A DNA stretch of 64,000 nucleotides from positions 1,860,001 to 1,924,000 of the forward strand of contig NZ_LR880474.1 of NCBI RefSeq assembly GCF_904066215.1, in the 5' to 3' direction. Shown piece by piece: positions 1 through 9,463 of this stretch. This DNA comes from Microbacterium sp. Nx66. GTDB taxonomy: Bacteria > Actinomycetota > Actinomycetes > Actinomycetales > Microbacteriaceae. Under the pieces are notes generated by a model. The model did not search any database and was not told the DNA's origin. It worked only from the letters and a program-made list of their open reading frames with translations. The first letter of the stretch is position 1. Each line of letters begins with the position of its first letter. The position numbers and the translations under genes were made by a program.

Positions 1-157
1 CGGAGAGGTCCGCGCCAGGGAGGTCGAAGCTCGACGGGTTGTCGGAGTCCTCGTCTCCGGTCGTGCCGGACAGCTTGTCCGGCACACGCTCCTTGAGGGC
101 TTCGATCGACTCGGAGTCGTCTTCACTCTTTCGGGGAGCGTCGTAATCGGTTGCCAT
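1..157 (-). CDS. DUF4193 family protein (N-terminal part only)
   Basis: The reading frame starts at the ATG at 157 and runs leftward off the window, so only about 52 N-terminal residues are visible. The start MATDYDAPRK followed by an acidic, Ser-rich stretch and then an LPGADLS motif is typical of small actinobacterial DUF4193 proteins, which are usually about 100 residues and end in a zinc-ribbon-like Cys cluster (not visible here). Its role is not established. In Mycobacterium a DUF4193 gene lies near sigA, as it does here. It is divergent from sepH across about 200 bases in which I see no other gene. Confidence 0.75.
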   Translation of the reverse strand, partial: MATDYDAPRKSEDDSESIEALKERVPDKLSGTTGDEDSDNPSSFDLPGADLS

Positions 158-356
158 GCGGTGAATCTCCACTTTCATGGTGCGAGTGGGCGGGTGCGCC
201 GTCGGGTAATCGGCGGCCATAGTTTGCATGACCGGCGGGCGTTTCGCAAATGCCCTCCCATGCGACAGGGCAAACTCACGGCACGCCCGCCGTATTCCCT
301 GTCCCGGCCCGTCCGGCGTGACACCATGAACGCACACCCATCAGAGGGGCATTCGC

Positions 357-1403
357 ATGGAAAACGTCACCATCGTCGGCACAGAAGCAGGAGTGCTCGT
401 CCTCGCGACCGAGGCGGGCGAGCGGTTCGCGCTGCCCATCGACGCGGTGCTGCAGCGGGAGATCCGCCGCGCGACCCGCCAGGCCGAGCCGGCCGCACAG
501 AAACTCGCCGCGAGCCCGCGGGATATCCAGGCGCAGATCCGCGCCGGTCTCACCGCCGCGGAGGTCGCCGAGCTCCTCGGGATCAGCGTCGACGACGTCG
601 CCCGGTTCGAGGGCCCCGTCCTCGCCGAGCGCGAGCACATCATCGGCCAGGCCCTCGCCGTGCCCGTCCTCATCGGCAGCGAGGTCGAGCCGGACGCGCA
701 GCCCACCTTCGGAGCTGCGGTCCGCGCCAAGCTCGCCGAGGTGTCCGCATCGTCCGAGCGCTGGGCCAGCTGGAAGGAGGAGTCCGGCTGGATCATCAAG
801 CTCGAGTTCTCCGCCAACGACGTCGAGCACGACGCGCGCTGGAGCTTCGACCCGCGACGCAGCGCCCTCTCGCCCCTGAACGCCGATGCCACGCAGCTCT
901 CCCGCCAGGGTTCACTCCCGGAGGGACTCATCCCCCGCCTGCGCGCGGTGGAGGCCGACCGTGCCGCCTCGCCCTATAAGGACGACAGCCGTTTCGATTC
1001 GGGTGCCTTCGGTCCCCGCCTCGTGCCGACGCCCGCCGCGGAGGCGGAGGAGCCGGCGCAGCCCGAGCGTTCGGCACCGGCGGTCCAGGACGCGGCGATC
1101 AACCGCGCTCCCGACTCCGCCTCGACGAGCCCGGAGACCGCGGACCTCCTCGAGGCCCTGCGTCGTCGCCGCGGACAGCGGGAGCCGTCGCCGATCGAGC
1201 ACGAGGTCGAGGAGATCCAGGAGGATTCCGACCCGATCGCCCTGTTCGCCGCGCTCGAGGAGCCGGACGACGAGCCCGAGGCTCCGGAACCCGCACCGCG
1301 TCAGCCCGGGTCGGGCGACAGCGAGGGCAGCGGACGCCGACGGCGCCGCAACGCGATGCCGTCGTGGGACGAGATCGTCTTCGGAGCGCGCACCGACGAG
1401 TGA
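357..1403 (+). CDS. sepH: Septation protein SepH
   Basis: This 348-residue protein has the N-terminal DUF3071 domain (about residues 1-170) with a predicted helix-turn-helix around residues 60-85 (LTAAEVAELLGISVDDVARF). An acidic, Pro-rich disordered linker follows, and the C-terminus is basic (GRRRRRN) ahead of a short conserved tail. SepH proteins of Streptomyces and Mycobacterium bind FtsZ and promote Z-ring assembly at division sites. Length and architecture match that family. The ATG at 357 is preceded by AGAGGGGC as a ribosome site. The next gene is convergent. The call rests on family resemblance; FtsZ binding is inferred. Confidence 0.88.
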   Translation: MENVTIVGTEAGVLVLATEAGERFALPIDAVLQREIRRATRQAEPAAQKLAASPRDIQAQIRAGLTAAEVAELLGISVDDVARFEGPVLAEREHIIGQALAVPVLIGSEVEPDAQPTFGAAVRAKLAEVSASSERWASWKEESGWIIKLEFSANDVEHDARWSFDPRRSALSPLNADATQLSRQGSLPEGLIPRLRAVEADRAASPYKDDSRFDSGAFGPRLVPTPAAEAEEPAQPERSAPAVQDAAINRAPDSASTSPETADLLEALRRRRGQREPSPIEHEVEEIQEDSDPIALFAALEEPDDEPEAPEPAPRQPGSGDSEGSGRRRRRNAMPSWDEIVFGARTDE

Positions 1404-1419
1404 TCGTTCCGGGGCCCCG

Positions 1420-2541
1420 TCAGGAGGCGAAGGCCCCGAACCGCAGGAACGGTACCCGGGTCTCGTCAGGCGTGAGCGCTCCGTGCTGTCCCACCATCCC
1501 TCGGTTGCGCTGGTCCTCGGCGGTGCCGTCGTAGAGCGCGCGCACTCCGGTGGCGATGACCAGCACGTCGCCGATGCGATCGAGGACCTCATCGCGCACG
1601 ACCGGACCGAAGAGGCCCGCCCGGACCGCCTCCTCTCGGGTGACGACATCGGCCGCGCCCTCGAGATCGCTGCGCAGACGCGTCGTCACCAGCGCCGCAT
1701 CGGCGTCCGGCTCGCGGTAGAGGTGCAGCATGCGGGGTTCCCCACCGACATGACGGATGCCCCCGAGATGCTGCTCCTCGAGCACCACCTGCCGGTGGAA
1801 CGGGACGTCGACCATGCCGTGGTCAGAGGTCACGACCACGCCGACCCGCGGGGGGACGCGAAGCGACAGCGCGCCGTCGATCCGCTCCAGCGCCGCCACC
1901 CACTCGGCAGAGGCGACACCGTGCTTGTGCCCCGCCTTGTCGACCTCGGGGAGGTAGCAGTAGACGAGCGATCCCGGATGCTCCTCGGCCAGCGTGTACG
2001 CGACCTCGACGCGTTCCTCCGGCGTCGCAGCGGGCACGAACGTCGCCCCCCTCAGCGTGGCGCGGGTGAAGCCGCTGTGCGCGTAGGTCGCGAGTCCGAC
2101 CGCGAAGGTCTCCCGCCCGGCGACTGCCGCGCGCTCGAAGACGGTGGGCGCCGCCTGCCAGGTGAGCGGGTCGAGGCCGTCCGTCTCCCACCCGCTGAGC
2201 TGGTTCACGAGGACATCCCGTTTCGGGTCCCTGACCCGGTACCCGACGAGGCCGTGTTCTCCCGGCCACACGCCGGTGGTGAGGCTCGTCAGCGCGGCGG
2301 CCGTCGTCGTCGGGAAGACCGTTTGCGCGATGTCCTTCTTCGTCATCGACGCGGTCAGCGACCGCGCGTGACCGGCATGCCCGCGGAGGCTGATCGCACC
2401 GAGGCCGTCGATCACGACCAGCACCACCGCGTCGGCGCGGGGCAGCGTGGCGGATTCGCCGCGGAGAGCGGCGCACAGGTCGTCCGCCACCCCGACGACG
2501 CTCCGGGCGCCCGGCGGCGCGGACGGTAGCATGAAGGACAT
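1420..2541 (-). CDS. Alkaline phosphatase family protein (nucleotide pyrophosphatase/phosphodiesterase-like)
   Basis: This 373-residue protein belongs to the alkaline phosphatase superfamily. The metal-binding Asp lies in VVLVVIDGLG near the N-terminus, and the nucleophile Thr probably lies in the PTTTAAALTSL stretch. Further metal ligands appear in LPEVDKAGHKHG (D and H) and VTSDHGMVD (D-H), with a later His in VGQHGAL. These match type I phosphodiesterase/nucleotide pyrophosphatases. No signal peptide is obvious, so it is probably cytoplasmic. Substrate unknown. It converges on sepH and is divergent from parC. An ATG three codons downstream is an alternative start. Confidence 0.8.
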   Translation of the reverse strand: MSFMLPSAPPGARSVVGVADDLCAALRGESATLPRADAVVLVVIDGLGAISLRGHAGHARSLTASMTKKDIAQTVFPTTTAAALTSLTTGVWPGEHGLVGYRVRDPKRDVLVNQLSGWETDGLDPLTWQAAPTVFERAAVAGRETFAVGLATYAHSGFTRATLRGATFVPAATPEERVEVAYTLAEEHPGSLVYCYLPEVDKAGHKHGVASAEWVAALERIDGALSLRVPPRVGVVVTSDHGMVDVPFHRQVVLEEQHLGGIRHVGGEPRMLHLYREPDADAALVTTRLRSDLEGAADVVTREEAVRAGLFGPVVRDEVLDRIGDVLVIATGVRALYDGTAEDQRNRGMVGQHGALTPDETRVPFLRFGAFAS

Positions 2542-2585
2542 CCGAGCCAGTCTGACACAGGCTCCCGTACGCCCTCAGGAAGTCC

Positions 2586-5027
2586 ATGCCGAAAACCCCG
2601 CCGCCCGAGCCTGTCGAGGAACGCATCCAGGACATCGATCTCTCCCACGAGATGCAGGGCTCCTTCCTCGAGTACGCGTATTCCGTCATCTACTCGCGTG
2701 CGCTCCCCGATGCCAGGGACGGCCTGAAGCCGGTGCAGCGCCGCATCCTCTTCCAGATGGCGGAGATGGGATTGCGACCGGACCGCGGCCACGTCAAGAG
2801 CGCCCGCGTCGTGGGCGAGGTCATGGGGAAGCTGCATCCGCACGGCGACTCCGCGATCTACGATGCCCTCGTCCGCCTCGCCCAGGAGTGGGCGCTGCGG
2901 GTGCCGCTCGTCGACGGTCACGGCAACTTCGGATCCCTGGACGACGGTCCGGCTGCCGCGCGATACACGGAGGCGCGCCTCGCCGCCCCCGCGCTGTCGC
3001 TCACCGAGAACCTCGACGAGGACGTCGTCGACTTCATCCCGAACTACGACGGACAGTTCCAGCAGCCCGCAGTGCTGCCTGCGGCCTTCCCGAACCTGCT
3101 CGTCAACGGCGCCAGCGGCATCGCCGTGGGCATGGCGACCAACATGGCGCCGCACAACCTCATCGAGGTCGTCGCCGCGGCGACCCACCTCCTCGAGCAC
3201 CCGGACGCCACCACCGAGGACCTCATGGAGTACGTCCCCGGCCCCGACTTCCCGTCGGGCGGGATCCTCATGGGACTCGACGGCGTCAAGGACGCCTACA
3301 CGACCGGTCGCGGCGCCCTCAAGGTCCGCGGACGCACGTCGATCGAGCCGCTGGGTCCCCGACGTACGGGCATCATCGTCTCCGAGCTCCCGTACATGGT
3401 CGGCCCGGAGCGTCTGATCGAGAAGATCCGCGACGCGGTGCAGGCGAAGAAGCTCCAGGGCATCAGCGACGTCACCGACCTCACCGACCGCAACCATGGC
3501 CTCCGCGTCGCCATCGGCATCAAGACCGGATTCGACCCCAACGCCGTCCTGGAGCAGCTCTACCGGCTCACGCCGCTGGAGGATTCCTTCAGCATCAACA
3601 ACGTCGCGCTCGTCGACGGCCAGCCCCGAACGCTCGGCCTCAAGGAGATGCTCAGCGTCTACGTCGGCCACCGCATCGAGGTCATCACGCGCCGCAGCCG
3701 GCACCGTCTCGCCCGTCGGGAGGAGCGCCTGCACCTGGTGGAGGGGCTTCTCATCGCGATCCTCGACATCGACGAGGTCATCCAGGTCATCCGGTCGTCC
3801 GACGACACCGAGCAGGCACGCACCCGGCTCCGGTCCGTGTTCGACCTCAGCGAGCCGCAGGCCGAGTACATCCTCGAGCTGCGGCTGCGCCGCCTGACGA
3901 AGTTCTCGCGCATCGAGCTCGAGGCGGAGCGGGACGCCCTCCTCGCGGAGATCGCGTCGCTGCGGGAGCTGCTCGCCAGCCCGGCGCTGCTGCGTGCCGC
4001 CGTCGCCCAGGAGCTGGACGCCGTGGCCGAGGCCTACGGGACGCCGCGTCGCACCCTGCTGATGAACGCGGCCCCGCCGAAGCCCCGCGCGACGAAGGGC
4101 GCGGTGGATCTGCAGATCGCCGACGCTCCGACCACCGTGGTCCTCTCGACGACGGGGCGCGCCGTGCGCGTGGACCTCGGCGAAGGACAGGAGCTCACCG
4201 CCCCTGCCCGGCGGAGCAAGCACGACGCCATCCTCGCGACCGTCGAGACGACGGTCCGCGGTGAGGTCGGTGCGCTCACGAGCACGGGACGCGTCGTCCG
4301 CTTCTCCCCCGTCGATCTGCCCTCGGTGCCCGGCACCTCCGTACAGCTCGCCGCGGGGACTCCGCTGCGCGACTACCTGGGGGTCACGACCAAGGGCGAG
4401 CGCATCGTCGGGTTCATCCGATTCGACAGCGACACCCCGGTCGCCCTCGGCACCGCGCAGGGCATCGTCAAGCGGATCGTGCCGTCGACCCTGCCGGTGC
4501 GCCCGGACCTGGAGGTCATCGGCCTCAAGAGCGGAGACTCGGTCGTCGGTGCGGCCGACGCGGCGGACGACGCCGACCTCGTGTTCCTGACGACCGACGC
4601 CCAGCTTCTGCGGTTCTCGGCCACGGCGGTCCGCCCGCAAGGAGCACCCGCCGGCGGCATGGCGGGCATCAAGCTCGGCTCCGGCGCCGCGGTCCTCTTC
4701 TTCGGTGCCGTCAGCCCGGACACCGACGCTGTCGTCGCCACGGTCTCCGGCGCGGAGAGCATCCTGCCCGGCACCGATCCGGGCCGCGCGAAGGTCTCGG
4801 CGTTCACCGAGTACCCGTCCAAGGGCCGCGCGACCGGTGGCGTCCGCGCCCACGCCTTCCTGAAGGGCGAGGACCGCCTCACGGTCGCCTGGGTCGGCCC
4901 CCGCCCGGCTCTGGCCGTAGACCCCACCGGCGCGGTGCGCAAGCTCCCCGAGCCCGGAGCGCGCCGCGATGCCTCCGGCCAGCCGATCGACGGCGTCATC
5001 GGCAGCATCGGCCGGACCCTCGTCTGA
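2586..5027 (+). CDS. parC: DNA topoisomerase IV subunit A (ParC; GyrA family)
   Basis: This 813-residue type IIA topoisomerase A subunit contains the breakage-reunion core (residues about 10-500), with the catalytic Tyr at about residue 127 in AARYTEARL, and a C-terminal beta-pinwheel of several repeats (about 510-800). The GyrA-box (QRRGGKG) that marks true gyrase A subunits is not visible, which favours ParC, a decatenase acting with ParE. The partner subunit gene lies just downstream on the opposite strand. Location near sepH and sigA fits the second type II enzyme rather than the gyrBA pair beside dnaA. The ParC versus GyrA choice is an inference; family membership is certain. Confidence 0.85.
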   Translation: MPKTPPPEPVEERIQDIDLSHEMQGSFLEYAYSVIYSRALPDARDGLKPVQRRILFQMAEMGLRPDRGHVKSARVVGEVMGKLHPHGDSAIYDALVRLAQEWALRVPLVDGHGNFGSLDDGPAAARYTEARLAAPALSLTENLDEDVVDFIPNYDGQFQQPAVLPAAFPNLLVNGASGIAVGMATNMAPHNLIEVVAAATHLLEHPDATTEDLMEYVPGPDFPSGGILMGLDGVKDAYTTGRGALKVRGRTSIEPLGPRRTGIIVSELPYMVGPERLIEKIRDAVQAKKLQGISDVTDLTDRNHGLRVAIGIKTGFDPNAVLEQLYRLTPLEDSFSINNVALVDGQPRTLGLKEMLSVYVGHRIEVITRRSRHRLARREERLHLVEGLLIAILDIDEVIQVIRSSDDTEQARTRLRSVFDLSEPQAEYILELRLRRLTKFSRIELEAERDALLAEIASLRELLASPALLRAAVAQELDAVAEAYGTPRRTLLMNAAPPKPRATKGAVDLQIADAPTTVVLSTTGRAVRVDLGEGQELTAPARRSKHDAILATVETTVRGEVGALTSTGRVVRFSPVDLPSVPGTSVQLAAGTPLRDYLGVTTKGERIVGFIRFDSDTPVALGTAQGIVKRIVPSTLPVRPDLEVIGLKSGDSVVGAADAADDADLVFLTTDAQLLRFSATAVRPQGAPAGGMAGIKLGSGAAVLFFGAVSPDTDAVVATVSGAESILPGTDPGRAKVSAFTEYPSKGRATGGVRAHAFLKGEDRLTVAWVGPRPALAVDPTGAVRKLPEPGARRDASGQPIDGVIGSIGRTLV

Positions 5028-5039
5028 CCCGTCCGCCAA

Positions 5040-5073
5040 GAAAGGGGACCCGGCCTCGCCGGGTCCCCTTCTT
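5040..5073. terminator. Bidirectional hairpin terminator between parC and parE
   Basis: A 13-bp perfect stem (AAGGGGACCCGGC and its complement) closes a three-base loop. Short A and T runs flank it, so it can stop both convergent transcripts. Confidence 0.85.
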
Positions 5074-5087
5074 CGTCCCCGCCGCCC

Positions 5088-7199
5088 TCAGGCGTCGATG
5101 GCTTCGCGCGAGAGCTGGTCCGCGGAGTCGATGATGAACTCCCGCCGCGGGGCGACCTCGTTGCCCATGAGCAGCTCGAAGACGCGGCCCGCGGCCTCGG
5201 CATCCTCCATCCGTACCCGGCGGAGCAGGCGACCGGAACGGTCCATCGTCGTGTTCGCGAGCTGCTCCGCGTCCATCTCCCCGAGACCCTTGTACCGCTG
5301 GATCGGCTCGTGCCAGCGCTTGCCGGCCTTGCGGAGCTTGGCGAGCAGGGCGTGCAGCTCCTGCTCGCTGTAGGTGTAGATGGTCTCGTTCGGCTTCGAG
5401 CCCGGGTTGATGACGATGATCCGGTGCAGCGGCGGCACGGCGGCGAACACGCGTCCATGCTCGATGAGCGGCCGCATGTAGCGGAAGAACAGCGTGAGCA
5501 GGAGCGTGCGGATGTGCGCTCCGTCGACATCGGCGTCGCTCATGAGGATGATCTTCCCGTAGCGCGCCGCGTCGATGTCGAAGGTCCGCCCGGAGCCCGC
5601 GCCGATCACCTGGATGATGGACGCGCACTCGGCGTTGGACAGCATGTCGCCGACCGACGCCTTCTGCACGTTGAGGATCTTCCCGCGGATGGGCAGCAGC
5701 GCCTGGAACTCGCTGTTGCGGGCGTTCTTGGCCGTGCCCAGCGCCGAGTCGCCCTCGACGATGAAGAGCTCGCTGCGCTCCACGTCGTTCGTCCGGCAGT
5801 CGACGAGCTTGGTCGGCAGGGTGGACGATTCGAGCGCGTTCTTGCGGCGCTGCGTCTCCTTGTGGGCGCGTGCGGACACACGCGCCTTCATCTCGGAGAC
5901 GATCTTGTCGAGCAGCTGCGTGGCCTGGCTCTTGTCGTCGCGCTTGGTGGAGGTGAAACGCTGCTGGAGGTCCTTGCGCATCACCTGCGCGACGATCTGG
6001 CGGACCGCGGGCGTGCCGAGCACCTCCTTCGTCTGACCCTCGAATTGCGGCTCCGGCACGTTGACCGTGAGGACGGCGGTGAGGCCGGCGAGGACGTCGT
6101 CCTTCTCGAGCTTGTCGTTGCCGACCTTGAGCCGACGCGCGTTCTGCTCGACCTGGCTGCGGAGCACCTTCAGCAGCTCCTGCTCGAAGCCCTGCTGATG
6201 CGTGCCGCCCTTCGGCGTGGAGATGATGTTCACGAAGGAGCGGATGCGGGTGTCATAGCCGGTGCCCCAGCGGAGGGCGATGTCGACGGCGCATACGCGC
6301 TCGACCTCGGTCGCCACCATGTGGCCGTCGGGCTGCAGGACCGGGACGGTCTCGGTGAACGTGCCCTCTCCCTGGATGCGCCAGGTGTCGGTCACCGGCG
6401 GGTCGACCGCCAGGTACTCCACGAACTCGGAGATGCCGCCCTCGTAGAGGTACGAGGTCTCCACGGGGCCGGTCGGAGTGCCGTCCTCCCCCACCGCGGC
6501 GCTCGCGGCGCGCTCGTCGCGCACCACGATCTCGAGCCCGGGGACCAGGAAGGCCGTCTGACGCGCCCGCGTCTCGAGCTCGGCGAGCTGGAACGCGGCG
6601 TCCTTGGTGAAGATCTGGCGGTCGGCCCAGTACCGCACCCGGGTGCCGGTGACGCCACGCGGCGCCTTGCCGACGACGCGCAGCTCGCTGTTCTCCTCGA
6701 ACGGGGTGAAGGGCGCATCGGGCCGCTTCTCCCCCGAGTCCTGGAAGATGCCGGGCTCGCCGCGGTGGAAGGACATCGCGTAGGTCTTGCCGCCGCGGTC
6801 GACCTCGACGTCGAGGCGCTCGGAGAGCGCGTTCACCACCGAGGCGCCGACGCCGTGGAGACCGCCCGACGCCGCGTAGGAGCCGCCGCCGAACTTCCCT
6901 CCGGCGTGCAGCTTGGTGTAGACGACCTCGACGCCGGTCAGACCGGTCCGTGGCTCCACGTCGACGGGGATGCCGCGACCGCGGTCGTGCACCTCGACGC
7001 TGCCGTCATCGTGGAGGATGACGTCGATGCGGGAGCCGTTGCCGGCGACCGCCTCGTCGACGGAGTTGTCGATGATCTCCCAGAGGCAGTGCATGAGCCC
7101 GGGCGAACCGTTCGAGCCGATGTACATGCCGGGGCGCTTGCGGACCGCTTCGAGTCCTTCGAGCACCTGGAGATGATGGGCGGAGTACTCGGCATTCAC
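5088..7199 (-). CDS. parE: DNA topoisomerase IV subunit B (ParE; GyrB family)
   Basis: With a GTG start at 7199 this gives 703 residues opening MNAEYSAHHLQVLEGLEAV. The GHKL ATPase domain shows EIIDNSVDEA, DRGRGIPV and GGLHGVGASVVNALS. The TOPRIM domain shows EGDSALGTAKNARN and DADVDGAHI, and the C-terminus carries QRYKGLGEMD. The frame stays open to 7364, but that extension reads into the divergent gene's control region and does not look like the family, so I prefer 7199; a GTG at 7238 is an alternative. It should form the A2B2 topoisomerase IV with the convergent parC product. Confidence 0.87.
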   Translation of the reverse strand: MNAEYSAHHLQVLEGLEAVRKRPGMYIGSNGSPGLMHCLWEIIDNSVDEAVAGNGSRIDVILHDDGSVEVHDRGRGIPVDVEPRTGLTGVEVVYTKLHAGGKFGGGSYAASGGLHGVGASVVNALSERLDVEVDRGGKTYAMSFHRGEPGIFQDSGEKRPDAPFTPFEENSELRVVGKAPRGVTGTRVRYWADRQIFTKDAAFQLAELETRARQTAFLVPGLEIVVRDERAASAAVGEDGTPTGPVETSYLYEGGISEFVEYLAVDPPVTDTWRIQGEGTFTETVPVLQPDGHMVATEVERVCAVDIALRWGTGYDTRIRSFVNIISTPKGGTHQQGFEQELLKVLRSQVEQNARRLKVGNDKLEKDDVLAGLTAVLTVNVPEPQFEGQTKEVLGTPAVRQIVAQVMRKDLQQRFTSTKRDDKSQATQLLDKIVSEMKARVSARAHKETQRRKNALESSTLPTKLVDCRTNDVERSELFIVEGDSALGTAKNARNSEFQALLPIRGKILNVQKASVGDMLSNAECASIIQVIGAGSGRTFDIDAARYGKIILMSDADVDGAHIRTLLLTLFFRYMRPLIEHGRVFAAVPPLHRIIVINPGSKPNETIYTYSEQELHALLAKLRKAGKRWHEPIQRYKGLGEMDAEQLANTTMDRSGRLLRRVRMEDAEAAGRVFELLMGNEVAPRREFIIDSADQLSREAIDA

Positions 7200-7380
7200 A
7201 ATCTCCGAGTCTATTCGCGGGACGGTCCCGCCCCCCGCAGACACTCCCCGCGGCACCGCCTTCGCGCGTGTGCGCGTACGCGCTGAGCGAAACACGCCGT
7301 CGACCGGGCATGCCCCCAGGTGCAGCGTGGTTGTATTGAGCACGACCAACAAGGACGCCGACACCCGAGGAGGCCCCGAG

Positions 7381-7599
7381 ATGAATGCAACGACCGAACG
7401 TGAGACCTCCGCTGTCGAGTACCGCCTGACTGCGATGGACCGGTGTGACTCGTGTGGAGCGCAGGCCTACATCGCCGCCGAGGTCAACGGCTCCGAGCTG
7501 CTCTTCTGCGCCCACCACGGCCGCAAGTACGAAGAGAAGCTGCGCAGCGTGGCCACGAGCTGGCACGACGAGACCGCTCGTCTCGTCGAGACGGTCTGA
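7381..7599 (+). CDS. DUF7455-type small zinc-finger protein
   Basis: This 72-residue protein contains a CxxC (RCDSCGAQA) and a later CxxH (LFCAHHGRK) separated by about 18 residues, a likely single zinc site. Similar small actinobacterial proteins are grouped as DUF7455 and have no known function. The ATG at 7381 has a strong ribosome site (CGAGGAGGCC), which settles the start over upstream in-frame codons. It is divergent from parE and converges on the racemase-like pair. Confidence 0.8.
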   Translation: MNATTERETSAVEYRLTAMDRCDSCGAQAYIAAEVNGSELLFCAHHGRKYEEKLRSVATSWHDETARLVETV

Positions 7600-7625
7600 T
7601 CAGCGCCTGAACCGGCCGAGCCGGT

Positions 7626-8675
7626 TCACTCCACGACCCTCCGCCGAATCCGCGGACCGAGGCGGGTGAGGATCTCCTCGCCCACCGTCGCGATCCGCTC
7701 GGCGAGGGTCGTCGCTGTCTCCTCCCCCTGCGTGCCCGGCCCGAAGATCGTCACCTCGTCGCCGACAGCCATCCCCGGCCAGCCCTCGACGGTCGTCGTC
7801 GCCAGGTCGATCTCGGGCGCCACGCGGGGGCCTGCCGGGGTACCGACCGTCATGCCGGCCAGCGTCGAGGGCAGGCCGTCGAGACTGCCGACGGCCACGA
7901 CCGCGGCGTCGCCGTCGACCCGGACGACCGGGGCCACGAGACGTGCCGCCGGCTGCACACCGTCGAGATCCGGGCCGTCCGCCGAACGGATGCCGTAGCA
8001 GAACGCCCCGATCCGTGACACCGTGCCGCGCAGTTCCGGACGCCACCAGGATGCCGCCGACGCTGTGAGGTGCAGGGCCGCCGGCACAGCTCCGGACAGA
8101 CCGGTGTGCTGCACGGCATCGAGGAACACGGACTGGGCCTCGTCGTCCTCGGCGTCGCTCGCCTCCGCGATGTGACTCCACACGCCCACGAGCGCGAGGG
8201 TGCCCGCGCTCTCGGCCGCCCTCGCCTCGGCAACGGCCGCCGCCCAGTCCTCCGGACGCACGCCATTGCGATGGAGGCCGGTGTCGATCTTGAGGTGCAC
8301 CCGGGCACGCACACCGAGCACATCGGCCCGCGTGACGATGCGGCGCAGGTACTCGATCGTGCCGACGCCGAGCTCGATGTCCTGCACGAGCGCCTCGTCG
8401 ATCTCCTCGTCGGTCGAGGTCGCCCAGGCGAACACGGACGCGGTCCCGCCTGCGAGGCGCCGGACGTCGAGGCCCCCGCGCACGTCGTAGCTGCCGAACG
8501 TCGTCACCCCCGCCTCGAGCGCGGTCTCCACCGCCCAGCGGAGTCCGTGGCCGTACGCGTCGTCCTTGAGCACCAGCATCAACGTGGAGTCGCCCAGTCG
8601 GTCGCGCACGGCCGCGATGTTCGCGCGGAAGACGGCGCTGTCCAGGCGGAGTTCGGGTCGCATCGGCCCACCCAT
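7626..8675 (-). CDS. Alanine racemase-like protein, PLP barrel half (catalytic Tyr lost)
   Basis: About 349 residues of the fold type III alanine racemase family. The PLP-barrel is well kept: the Schiff-base Lys lies in VLKDDAYGHG (K37 from this start), and KIDTGLHRNG, WSHIAEAS and SRIGAFCYG match conserved barrel motifs. In the C-terminal domain the segment that normally carries SYGxTY and the catalytic Tyr is missing, although VGDEVTIFG near the end remains. The gene overlaps the upstream racemase-like gene as TGATG (8677-8673), implying coupled translation. ATGs at 8687, 8678 and 8663 are alternative starts. Activity alone is doubtful; it may work with its neighbour. Confidence 0.8.
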   Translation of the reverse strand: MGGPMRPELRLDSAVFRANIAAVRDRLGDSTLMLVLKDDAYGHGLRWAVETALEAGVTTFGSYDVRGGLDVRRLAGGTASVFAWATSTDEEIDEALVQDIELGVGTIEYLRRIVTRADVLGVRARVHLKIDTGLHRNGVRPEDWAAAVAEARAAESAGTLALVGVWSHIAEASDAEDDEAQSVFLDAVQHTGLSGAVPAALHLTASAASWWRPELRGTVSRIGAFCYGIRSADGPDLDGVQPAARLVAPVVRVDGDAAVVAVGSLDGLPSTLAGMTVGTPAGPRVAPEIDLATTTVEGWPGMAVGDEVTIFGPGTQGEETATTLAERIATVGEEILTRLGPRIRRRVVE

Positions 8676-9343
8676 CATGCCTCCCATCCGCGCACGGCGT
8701 GAGCACCGGGGACGGCCACGAGCTCCGCGGGCGTCATCCCGGTGACCTCGGCCCAGCGGGCGATCGCGTCGGATGCGGGGCCGGTCCCGCCGAAGAACGT
8801 CACCGTGTCTCCCACCTCGGCCGCGGCGCCCTGGAGGTCGATCACACAGACGTCCATGGCGACTCGTCCGACGATGGGACGCAGCGCGCCGGCGATCTCC
8901 ACGTCGGCGTGATTGCCGAGAGAGCGGACGACACCCTGCGCGTAGCCGCCCGTCACGAGCGCGACCTCCGTGTCCGCTGCGGCCCGGAAGGTGTAGCCGT
9001 AGGAGACAGCCTCCCCCGCGCGCAGGCGCTTGGTGGACATGACCCGGCCGACCAGGCGCATGACCGGAGGTGTCGCCGGGATTCCCTCCGCGGACGGCAG
9101 CCCGTAGAGGAGGACGGGGTCGACGTCGGGCGTACCGACGGTCGTGGCGCTGATGCCTTCGAGGCGCAGGGCCTCGACTTCGCCTGGCGAGTCCACGAGG
9201 ACCTCCTCGACGCCCGCGGCTGTCACCGCGTGGGCCACGGCGAGCAGTCCATGCCCCCATGCGTCGCGGCGGAGATCGGCACGGCGGCCCCCGGCCCGGA
9301 TCGCCGCGGACGCGCCGGCAGCAAGGGCCGAACGCGAGATCAT
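8675..9343 (-). CDS. Alanine racemase C-terminal-domain protein (catalytic Lys lost, Tyr kept)
   Basis: About 222 residues. The last about 130 match the beta-rich C-terminal domain of alanine racemase, including EAVSYGYTF with the position of the catalytic Tyr (Y115), GGYAQGVVRSL and VGRVAMDVCVID. The N-terminal barrel is reduced to a remnant: the motif around the PLP Lys reads RRDAWGHG, with Arg25 where Lys is expected. It therefore cannot form the internal aldimine itself. It is translated just before, and overlaps, the gene holding the complementary half. An in-frame GTG at 9379 is an alternative start. It is divergent from the ATP-grasp gene at 9464. Confidence 0.75.
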   Translation of the reverse strand: MISRSALAAGASAAIRAGGRRADLRRDAWGHGLLAVAHAVTAAGVEEVLVDSPGEVEALRLEGISATTVGTPDVDPVLLYGLPSAEGIPATPPVMRLVGRVMSTKRLRAGEAVSYGYTFRAAADTEVALVTGGYAQGVVRSLGNHADVEIAGALRPIVGRVAMDVCVIDLQGAAAEVGDTVTFFGGTGPASDAIARWAEVTGMTPAELVAVPGAHAVRGWEA

Positions 9344-9428
9344 CGCCTGCGGAAGCGCACTCGAACTCGTGTCACACACGTCCTCCAGCCTAGCTTCCGC
9401 GCTCCCAGGAGCCTGGGGGCTCCCCGCG

Positions 9429-9434
9429 TAGACT
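9429..9434 (+). promoter_or_regulatory. Probable -10 element TAGACT for the ATP-grasp gene
   Basis: TAGACT fits the actinobacterial TANNNT -10 consensus and lies 29 bases before the ATG at 9464. That leaves a short leader containing CCCGGAGC as ribosome site. No clear -35 is visible. Confidence 0.4.
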
Positions 9435-9463
9435 GGGACGTCGATCCCTAGACCCGGAGCTCC

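Noticed and set aside
2412..5039. 875-residue frame antisense to parC
   Set aside because: Shadow of parC; composition skewed to Arg, Gly, Asp and Ala, with no domain.
5310..7286. 658-residue plus-strand frame opposite parE
   Set aside because: Shadow frame; parE motifs on the minus strand are complete.
7200..7364. Extended N-terminus of parE from 7364
   Set aside because: The extension is not family-like and covers the control region of the divergent gene; GTG at 7199 preferred.
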